Part shown: positions 1 to 4,633 of the stretch, piece by piece | How the letters are laid out: each line of letters starts with the position of its first letter | Position numbering within the stretch: the stretch's first letter is position 1 | NCBI GenBank assembly: GCA_023420795.1 | Contig: JAEZVM010000432.1 | Span: 1-5,822 of the forward strand | Source: Pseudomonadota bacterium | Lineage (GTDB): Bacteria > Pseudomonadota > Gammaproteobacteria > Burkholderiales > Burkholderiaceae_D | Direction: 5' to 3' | Length of the DNA stretch: 5,822 nt | The notes under the pieces: generated by a model | Database searches by the model: none | Told to the model about the DNA's origin: nothing | The model's input: the letters and a program-made list of their open reading frames with translations, nothing else | Program-made: the position numbers and the translations under genes

Positions 1-846
1 AATTTCTCGACCAGCTTCTGGACCAAATACCTCTGGATGGTGGCGGATTCTCGCAAGCTGCCGGCGCGGCTTTCCCGGATAGGAGACGTGACAGGAAAGT
101 TCACCCTGGATGCGCTTCGGTTGGCAACCATGTCGGACGACTCGAGCACACGCCTGAAAGGCAAGCCGAAAGGAACCAAGCATGTCGCCTGGAGCGAGCC
201 CCTGCCCTTGGAAGAGATCAAGACCATCGGCAAGGCGCTGGGCGGATCGGTCAATGATGTGCTGATGGCTTGCGTGGCAGGTGCGATCGGCACTTATTTG
301 CGGGACAAGGGCGATCAGGTGCCGCATGAAACCGACCTGCGGGTGATGATACCGGTCAACCTGCGCAAGGCAGGCGACGAGCACAAACTCGGCAATGCAT
401 TCGGCCTGGTGCCGCTGGTACTTCCCGTCGGCATTGAGAATCCCATCGCACGCCTGAAGGAAGTGCGGCTCCGGATGGACGAACTGAAGGGGGGCTATCA
501 GGCACTGCTGGCAATGGCGCTTCTCGGCGTGCTGGGCACGACACCGAAGCAGGTGCAGAACGAAGTGCAGAATTACTTTACGAAGAAGGCGACAGCGGTC
601 ATGAGCAATGTGCCGGGACCGCAGGCGCCGCTCTATCTGGCGGGCAGCAAGCTAGACCAGATCATGTTCTGGGTGCCGCAATCGGGCGATATCGGCGTCG
701 GCGTATCGGTTCTCAGCTATAACGGCGGCGTGCAGTTCGGCCTGGTGACCGACGAGGGGATCGCATCCGATCCGGACGAGATCATCCGGCGCTTTGCGCC
801 GGAGTTCGAGAAGCTGGTGCTGCTGGCGCTGATGGCGGCATGGTAG
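1..846 (+). CDS. Wax ester synthase / diacylglycerol acyltransferase (WS/DGAT), C-terminal part, 5' end outside window
   Basis: The reading frame is open from base 1 and ends with TAG at 844-846, so 281 residues of the C-terminal part are visible; the family is usually about 450-500 residues. WS/DGAT enzymes join an acyl-CoA to a fatty alcohol or diacylglycerol, making storage wax esters or triacylglycerol at the inner membrane and lipid droplet surface. Family marks seen directly are NDVLMACVAGA (from 253), a PVNLR segment (352-366), SNVPGP (604-621) and SYNGG..FG (from 715), all typical of the C-terminal WS_DGAT domain. The catalytic HHxxxDG motif lies in the N-terminal half and would be upstream of the window, so activity cannot be judged. 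The ATG at 37 is only an internal methionine: coding sequence with family character continues in frame before it. It converges with the lipoprotein gene. The substrate (wax ester or triacylglycerol) cannot be told from this part. Confidence 0.9.
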   Translation, partial: NFSTSFWTKYLWMVADSRKLPARLSRIGDVTGKFTLDALRLATMSDDSSTRLKGKPKGTKHVAWSEPLPLEEIKTIGKALGGSVNDVLMACVAGAIGTYLRDKGDQVPHETDLRVMIPVNLRKAGDEHKLGNAFGLVPLVLPVGIENPIARLKEVRLRMDELKGGYQALLAMALLGVLGTTPKQVQNEVQNYFTKKATAVMSNVPGPQAPLYLAGSKLDQIMFWVPQSGDIGVGVSVLSYNGGVQFGLVTDEGIASDPDEIIRRFAPEFEKLVLLALMAAW

Positions 847-851
847 CCGGA

Positions 852-1067
852 TCAGTCGTCCTCGTCTTCTTCATCGTCATCGCCAATCACCGCGCTGCCT
901 ACACTGACGGCGCCCTTGGCAACGGTGGTGGCGGCGCCGACCGCGAGAGAGCCGGCGGCTACACCCACGCTGACTGCAGTGGTAGCCACGGATACGGCCA
1001 CACAACCGCTTGCCGATAACAGAGCAGCCATGCAGGCAGCAACAAGAAGAACTTTTTTCAGAAGCAT
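852..1067 (-). CDS. Small lipoprotein with acidic C-terminal tail
   Basis: This encodes 71 residues. The N-terminus is a lipoprotein signal peptide: MLLKK, a hydrophobic stretch (residues 6-18) and a lipobox ASGC with Cys22 as the predicted lipidation site. The mature part of about 50 residues is low in complexity, made almost only of A, V, S, G and T, with AVSV at residues 24, 31 and 53 and ATT at 28 and 46. It ends in nine acidic residues, DDDEEDEDD (63-71). Residue 23 is Val, not Asp, so the classic inner-membrane retention signal is absent and outer-membrane sorting is plausible (inference). A modest AGG ribosome site lies a few bases upstream of the ATG at 1065-1067. The protein is too short to hold a known enzymatic domain, and its role is unknown. 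It lies downstream of, and on the same strand as, the FKBP gene with a 140-base gap, so it may be partly co-transcribed. Coding is supported by the coherent signal peptide and lipobox. Confidence 0.78.
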   Translation of the reverse strand: MLLKKVLLVAACMAALLSASGCVAVSVATTAVSVGVAAGSLAVGAATTVAKGAVSVGSAVIGDDDEEDEDD

Positions 1068-1117
1068 AAAACCTGAATCCGTTTACCGGGTTGGTCGTTA
1101 TTCAATCGCCTGCTTTT

Positions 1118-1144
1118 ATGGCTGGAGCATGCAGCTCCAGCCAT
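1118..1144. repeat. Perfect 11-base inverted repeat with 5-base loop
   Basis: The arms ATGGCTGGAGC (1118-1128) and GCTCCAGCCAT (1134-1144) are exactly complementary around the loop ATGCA. As RNA this would make a strong GC-rich hairpin on either strand. It lies between the FKBP gene and the lipoprotein gene, both on the minus strand, about 50 bases upstream of the lipoprotein start. No run of T follows it on either strand, so it is not a standard intrinsic terminator. It could be an mRNA processing or stability element, a protein-binding palindrome or a dispersed repeat copy. Confidence 0.7.
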
Positions 1145-1181
1145 GGCATTCAGACGATATGGTTTTATTCCGGTATCGGCT

Positions 1182-1197
1182 TCAGGCTTGCGCCTGA
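1182..1197 (-). terminator. Possible weak terminator or 3'-end hairpin of the FKBP gene
   Basis: On the minus strand, just after the FKBP stop codon, TCAGGC and GCCTGA form a perfect 6-base stem closed by a GCAA loop, a stable GNRA tetraloop in RNA. The position, about 10 bases past the stop, fits a 3'-end structure. No T-run follows, so termination by this hairpin alone is doubtful; it may instead protect the transcript end. Confidence 0.3.
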
Positions 1198-1207
1198 GAA
1201 AGAGCGC

Positions 1208-1564
1208 TTAGACTCCCAAAAGTTCCACTTCGAAAATCAATGTTGCATTTGGCGGAATCACGCCGCCTGCGCCACGCGCGCCATAGCCGAGTGACGATGG
1301 GATGATCAGCTTGCGCACGCCGCCGACCTTCATGCCCTGCACACCTTCATCCCAACCCTTGATCACATGGCCTGCACCCAGCGGGAAATCGAACGGATCG
1401 TTGCGGTCCTTGCTCGAATCAAACTTGCTGCCGGCGCTGCCGTCGGGATTTTGCAGCCAGCCGGTGTAATGCACGGTGACATGCTGGCCGGCCTTGGCTT
1501 CGTCGCCGGAGCCGACGGTGATGTCTTCATATTGCAGGCCGGACGCGGTCATGATGGTGGACAT
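1208..1564 (-). CDS. FKBP-type peptidyl-prolyl cis-trans isomerase, single domain
   Basis: This encodes 118 residues and catalyses cis-trans isomerisation of X-Pro bonds, helping protein folding. There is no signal peptide, so it should act in the cytoplasm. The whole protein is one FKBP domain: VHYTGWL (31-37), KFDSSKDRNDPF (47-58), GHVIKGWDEGVQGMKVGG (65-82), and the C-terminal GYGARGAGG..IPPNATLIFEVELL (93-116). Residues matching the FKBP12 active site are present: Tyr33, Phe48-Asp49, Val67-Ile68, Trp71, Tyr94 and Phe111. A short loop (about residues 38-45, QNPDGSAG) is longer than in the most compact members. The start at 1562-1564 is chosen because AAAGGA lies six bases upstream and the family N-terminus begins here; the frame stays open 31 codons further upstream, but that part has no FKBP character. 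It is divergent from the EI24-family gene and has its own extended -10 promoter. Confidence 0.95.
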   Translation of the reverse strand: MSTIMTASGLQYEDITVGSGDEAKAGQHVTVHYTGWLQNPDGSAGSKFDSSKDRNDPFDFPLGAGHVIKGWDEGVQGMKVGGVRKLIIPSSLGYGARGAGGVIPPNATLIFEVELLGV

Positions 1565-1598
1565 GTTTGTTCCTTTGTTGTTGGGTGAAAAAGGGGCG

Positions 1599-1607
1599 AT
1601 TGTAGCA
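1599..1607 (-). promoter_or_regulatory. Extended -10 promoter for the FKBP gene
   Basis: On the minus strand the sequence reads TGCTACAAT: a TGn extension followed by TACAAT, five of six matches to TATAAT. Transcription would begin near 1592, giving a leader of about 28 bases that contains the AAAGGA ribosome site. No good -35 is seen at 16-18 bases, which is usual for extended -10 promoters. The call rests on sequence match and position only. Confidence 0.5.
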
Positions 1608-1758
1608 GTTGATGCCAGGCCCTCCGCGCAGTTCCGCACTCTTGCGCCGACATGCATTGAAGCGAATTGCTGCCGGTGATATTGTCCTTGCGCTGCCGAT
1701 GCTGCAAAGATAAATAAGGAACTCTGATGATGAAACCTGAAAACAGGAGCGCTGCGCG

Positions 1759-2586
1759 ATGCGCCCGGTATTGATCGCCTTTGGTCGCGCCATCATGTCG
1801 CAGCTGCATTTCCGGATGCTGCTGCTCACAGTGCTGCCGTTCGTGCTGTCGGTTGCAATCTGGGGCGTGCTGCTGTGGCTCGGCCTGCAGCCGATGATCG
1901 ACTGGCTGCATGCGTGGTTTGCCGCCAACGACGGCTTTGCGGTTGCCGGCGATGTTCTCGGCTGGCTCGGCCTTGGGGCAGTCAAGACCGTACTGGTGCC
2001 GCTGATCGCGATGTGGGTGCTGCTGCCACTGATGATTCTGACCGCGCTGGTGTTCGTCGGAACGATGGCGATGCCGATCATCGTCAGGCATGTCGGCCAG
2101 CGGCACTATCCCGGTCTGGAGGAAAGAAAAGGCGGCAGCCTTGCGGGCAGTCTGTGGGTGGCTACTTACTCGTTCATTGTTTTTGTAGTGCTGTGGCTGG
2201 TGACGTTGCCGCTGTCCTTCTTTCCGCCGCTGGGGTTCATCGTGCAGCCGCTTCTCTGGGGTTGGCTCACCTACCGGGTGATGGCATACGACGCGCTGGC
2301 CGAGCATGCGAGCAAGCAGGAATACAAGGACATCATGCGTGTCCACCACTGGCCGCTGCTGCTGATCGGGGCGATTGCCGGCGCGATGGGTGCGGCGCCG
2401 ACGCTGCTGTGGCTGGGCGGCGCGCTGTCGGTGATTCTCTTTCCCTTGCTGGCGGCCGGCGCCATCTGGCTGTATGTGCTGGTATTTGTGTTCTCCGGCT
2501 TGTGGTTCCAGCACTATTGCATGGAAGCGCTGGCTGTCCACCGCGCGGGCGTTCGCACCGGGCAAGCGATCAAGGACATCAATTGA
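1759..2586 (+). CDS. EI24-domain integral membrane protein
   Basis: This encodes 275 residues and is strongly hydrophobic. Likely membrane segments are at about residues 19-43, 77-101, 132-153, 157-172 and one or two between 198 and 250. Between the second and third lies a soluble loop with RHYPGLEERKGGS (115-127); a His-aromatic-Pro then GGS pattern here is characteristic of the EI24/CysZ-like membrane family in Betaproteobacteria, as I recall it. CysZ members are sulfate permeases, but nothing here proves sulfate transport and no cysteine synthesis genes are nearby, so the substrate or role is unknown. The ATG at 1759 follows CAGGAG (1744-1749) at a 9-base distance, which supports this start. 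A following same-strand gene for a CinA-type protein begins 61 bases after the stop and may be read through from here. No convincing promoter was found between 1608 and 1758, although A+T-rich stretches near 1705-1717 are candidates. Confidence 0.85.
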   Translation: MRPVLIAFGRAIMSQLHFRMLLLTVLPFVLSVAIWGVLLWLGLQPMIDWLHAWFAANDGFAVAGDVLGWLGLGAVKTVLVPLIAMWVLLPLMILTALVFVGTMAMPIIVRHVGQRHYPGLEERKGGSLAGSLWVATYSFIVFVVLWLVTLPLSFFPPLGFIVQPLLWGWLTYRVMAYDALAEHASKQEYKDIMRVHHWPLLLIGAIAGAMGAAPTLLWLGGALSVILFPLLAAGAIWLYVLVFVFSGLWFQHYCMEALAVHRAGVRTGQAIKDIN

Positions 2587-2612
2587 CGCTTCCCGGACGA
2601 TATGAACGCATC

Positions 2613-2633
2613 GGGCATAATGCTCTTTTGCCC
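2613..2633 (+). promoter_or_regulatory. Candidate -10 element within a small inverted repeat, upstream of the CinA-type gene
   Basis: CATAAT (2616-2621) matches five of six bases of the -10 consensus; CGGACG 16 bases upstream matches the -35 at only three. The -10 overlaps the left arm of a short inverted repeat, GGGCA (2613-2617) and TGCCC (2629-2633). Transcription would start near 2628, leaving a leader of about 20 bases. No clear ribosome site precedes the ATG. The gene may instead be read from the upstream EI24-family gene. Confidence 0.3.
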
Positions 2634-2647
2634 AATCAATTCATGCC

Positions 2648-3448
2648 ATGGCTATCGGACTCATTATCATCGGTGACGAAATCCTGTCCGGCAAACGGAC
2701 CGACAAGCACTTCCCGAAAGTGGTCGAACTGCTGACGGCGCGCGGGCTGCAACTGGGCTGGGCCGAATACGTGGGCGATGACCGCGAACGCATTACCGGC
2801 GTGCTGCGGCGCACCTTCGCGAGCGACGACATCGTGTTCTCGTGTGGCGGCATCGGCGCCACGCCGGACGACCATACGCGCCAGTGCGCGGCGGCAGCGC
2901 TTGGCTTGCCGCTCGTGCTGCATCCGGAAGCAAAAGCGAAGATCGAGGAGCGGGTTGCCGATGTGGCGCGCGAGGAAGGCAGAGAGCCGGACTATGATGC
3001 GCCCGACAATGTGCATCGCCTGAAGATGGGCGAGTTCCCGCAGGGCGCATCGATCATCCCGAATCCATTCAACAAGATCCCGGGGTTTTCGATCCGGCAC
3101 GGCGAACGCGGAGCGCATTATTTCGTGCCCGGCTTCCCGGTGATGGCATGGCCGATGATCGAATGGGCGCTCGATACACATTATTCGCACCTGTTCCGTC
3201 AGGTGCCGAGGCAGGAGAAGGCGGTGCTGGTATTTGGCATTGCGGAAGCGACGCTGACGCCGCTGATGGAGGAGATCGAGGCGGAATTCTCTCAGGTGAA
3301 GGTGTTCAGCCTGCCGAGCGTGGGCGATGCCAGCATACGCCGGCATATCGAGCTCGGCGTGAAAGGAGAGCCTGCTCAAGTGGAAGCAGCGTTCGAAACA
3401 ATGCTGCAAGGGTTGGAACGGTTTAGCGCCGAATATCAGCGCATCTGA
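2648..3448 (+). CDS. CinA-type molybdopterin-binding domain protein (competence/damage-inducible protein A family)
   Basis: This encodes 266 residues. The N-terminal 170 residues are a MoCF_biosynth (MoeA/MogA/CinA-type) domain: AIGLIIIGDEILSGKR (2-17), the GGIGATPDDHT loop (67-77) that binds the pterin or nucleotide phosphate in this fold, and VPGFPVMAWPM (160-170), matching the PGxPxEM element of CinA. The remaining 95 residues are a CinA-like linker region. The C-terminal nicotinamide-nucleotide amidase domain of full-length CinA (about 400 residues) is absent, so deamidase activity is not expected. The family name comes from competence genes of Gram-positives; a role in competence is not implied here. 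Short forms of this kind are, to my knowledge, common in Burkholderiales, with the true reaction unclear. The start at 2648 gives the expected family N-terminus and no better start is nearby. It follows the EI24-family gene by 61 bases on the same strand and ends 6 bases from the end of the oppositely oriented iron transport ATPase gene. Confidence 0.88.
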   Translation: MAIGLIIIGDEILSGKRTDKHFPKVVELLTARGLQLGWAEYVGDDRERITGVLRRTFASDDIVFSCGGIGATPDDHTRQCAAAALGLPLVLHPEAKAKIEERVADVAREEGREPDYDAPDNVHRLKMGEFPQGASIIPNPFNKIPGFSIRHGERGAHYFVPGFPVMAWPMIEWALDTHYSHLFRQVPRQEKAVLVFGIAEATLTPLMEEIEAEFSQVKVFSLPSVGDASIRRHIELGVKGEPAQVEAAFETMLQGLERFSAEYQRI

Positions 3449-3454
3449 CGCACG

Positions 3455-4552
3455 CTACCGGCTGGCCGGAAAGGTCACCACGTGATCGGCACCAAGCCGG
3501 ATGCCGATCTTCTCGCCGATCGCATGATCGTGATGCGAAGGCACCAGCGCCAGCAGCGTCTGCCCGCTCGGCAGCTTCAAGGTGTACAGGAAGTCCGCCC
3601 CCCGGAATGCCTTACGCACCACCTCCGCCTGCAGCGGACTGGCATCGTCGTGGATCACGTCATCGGCGCGCAGCAGCACATCGACGTTGTGCGCATCCTT
3701 CTGGTCAGTCGTGCACACATCGACACCTTGCCATAGCGGCAGGGTGCCGAGTTCGATGCTGACCTGCTGGGCCGGCAGATCGATGGTGCCCGGTGCGAAC
3801 ACGCCTTGGCCGATGAAGTCGGCAACGAAGCGGTTGCCCGGCCGGTGGTACAGGTTGTAGGCGCTGTCCCACTGGACGATTGCGCCGTTCTGCATCACGC
3901 CGATATGGTCGGCGATCGCGAATGCCTCATGCTGGTCATGCGTTACCAGTACTGCCGTGGTACCGAGTTCCTTCAGGATGTCGCGCACTTCGAGTGCCAG
4001 CCGCTCGCGCAGGTCAACGTCGAGATTGGAGAACGGTTCGTCCAGCAGCAGCAGGTCCGGGCGCGGTGCCAGCGCCCGCGCCAGCGCAACGCGCTGCTGC
4101 TGGCCGCCGGACAGCTCATGCGGATACTGCCGCGCATGCGTGGCCAGACCGACCAGTGCGAGCAGTTTATCGACACGCGCCTTGCGCTCGGCCATGGTCA
4201 GCTTGCGCAAGCCGAAGCCGATGTTGTCCCATACGGACAGATGTGGAAACAGCGCGTAATCCTGGAACACCACGCCGACCTGGCGCGTCTCGGGCGGTGC
4301 GGTGACACCCGGCCGGCTTAGTTCCCTTCCGCCGAGCGAGATGCGCCCGCCCTGTACCGATTCGAAACCGGCGATGGCGCGCAGCACGGTGGTCTTGCCG
4401 CATCCGGAAGGCCCGAGCAGGCAGCCGATTTCGCCGCGTGCCAGCGAAAAGGACAAGCCATGCACGATTTCATGTATCACCCGGCCAACCGGGTAGCCGA
4501 CGCGAATGGATTCAACCGCAAGATGGGCGTGAGGAGGAAGTGGAGCGGTCAT
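3455..4552 (-). CDS. fbpC: Ferric iron ABC transporter, ATP-binding protein (FbpC-like)
   Basis: This encodes 365 residues, the normal length for FbpC/PotA-type ATPases. It hydrolyses ATP on the cytoplasmic face to drive import through the cognate permease. Motifs in order: Walker A GPSGCGKTT (47-55), Q-loop Gln97 in FQDYALFPH, signature LSGGQQQR (147-154), Walker B LLLLDEP with Glu172, D-loop SNLD (175-178) and switch His205. All catalytic residues are intact. Residues from about 250 to 362 form the C-terminal regulatory TOBE-type domain, with a VFAPGTI segment (251-257) and FRGADFLYTL (317-326). The assignment to iron rather than spermidine, thiosulfate or phosphonate rests on overall resemblance, the divergent FbpB-like permease and the Fur box in the shared promoter. 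The start at 4550-4552 has no recognisable Shine-Dalgarno sequence, but no other start fits before the domain. The gene is apart from its permease instead of following it in one operon. Confidence 0.88.
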   Translation of the reverse strand: MTAPLPPHAHLAVESIRVGYPVGRVIHEIVHGLSFSLARGEIGCLLGPSGCGKTTVLRAIAGFESVQGGRISLGGRELSRPGVTAPPETRQVGVVFQDYALFPHLSVWDNIGFGLRKLTMAERKARVDKLLALVGLATHARQYPHELSGGQQQRVALARALAPRPDLLLLDEPFSNLDVDLRERLALEVRDILKELGTTAVLVTHDQHEAFAIADHIGVMQNGAIVQWDSAYNLYHRPGNRFVADFIGQGVFAPGTIDLPAQQVSIELGTLPLWQGVDVCTTDQKDAHNVDVLLRADDVIHDDASPLQAEVVRKAFRGADFLYTLKLPSGQTLLALVPSHHDHAIGEKIGIRLGADHVVTFPASR

Positions 4553-4587
4553 GAGATGAATAATTGCATGAGCGTAATTCGATATTG

Positions 4588-4593
4588 ATTATA
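4588..4593 (-). promoter_or_regulatory. -10 element of the ATPase promoter
   Basis: On the minus strand the same A+T-rich core gives a second perfect TATAAT, shifted two bases from the plus-strand one. TGTACG at 4616-4611 (three of six -35 matches) stands 17 bases upstream. The start would be near 4581, with a leader of about 29 bases before the ATPase ATG. It lies inside the Fur box. Confidence 0.5.
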
Positions 4594-4595
4594 AT
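4590..4595 (+). promoter_or_regulatory. -10 element of the permease promoter
   Basis: A perfect TATAAT lies inside the Fur box. Transcription would begin near 4602, giving a leader of about 32 bases before the ATG at 4634. No good -35 is visible at 16-18 bases upstream, so the promoter may be weak or need an activator. Confidence 0.55.
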
Positions 4596-4633
4596 TCTCA
4601 TTTGTAGAACCGTACACGGAATAGCGGCATTTC

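Larger units (their letters stand above)
4581..4599. promoter_or_regulatory. Fur box (ferric uptake regulator operator)
   Basis: GATATTGATTATAATTCTC matches the classic 19-base Fur consensus GATAATGATAATCATTATC at 15 positions. Read as the 7-1-7 form, TGATTAT A ATTCTCA (4586-4600) matches TGATAAT n ATTATCA at 12 of 14 defined positions. It sits between the two divergent iron transport genes and overlaps the -10 elements of both strands, where bound Fe(II)-Fur would block RNA polymerase. The functional context strongly supports the match. Confidence 0.8.

Noticed and set aside
37..846. The ATG at 37 as the true start of the acyltransferase
   Set aside because: The frame is open to base 1 and the upstream residues read as normal coding sequence; the family needs an N-terminal catalytic half that must lie to the left.
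1068..1207. A small plus-strand gene in the gap between the lipoprotein and FKBP genes
   Set aside because: Short open frames there have no ribosome site or protein character and run into the antisense of neighbouring genes.
1208..1657. A longer FKBP start 31 codons upstream at 1657
   Set aside because: The added residues have no FKBP similarity and would run across the promoter and ribosome site; AAAGGA fits the ATG at 1564.
1549..2565. A 338-codon minus-strand open frame opposite the EI24-family gene
   Set aside because: Composition dominated by Q, R, H and P, no recognisable domain, and it overlaps the FKBP promoter and start. It is an antisense shadow of a hydrophobic gene.
1759..2586. 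Naming the EI24-family protein CysZ (sulfate permease)
   Set aside because: The family also contains many proteins of unknown role, and no sulfur assimilation genes are nearby.
2636..3409. A 257-codon minus-strand open frame opposite the CinA-type gene
   Set aside because: No family character; the plus-strand frame has intact molybdopterin-domain motifs.
3458..3469. CCGG-CTGG-CCGG mini hairpin at the 3' end of the ATPase gene as a terminator
   Set aside because: Only a 4-base stem, inside coding sequence, with no T-run after it on either strand.
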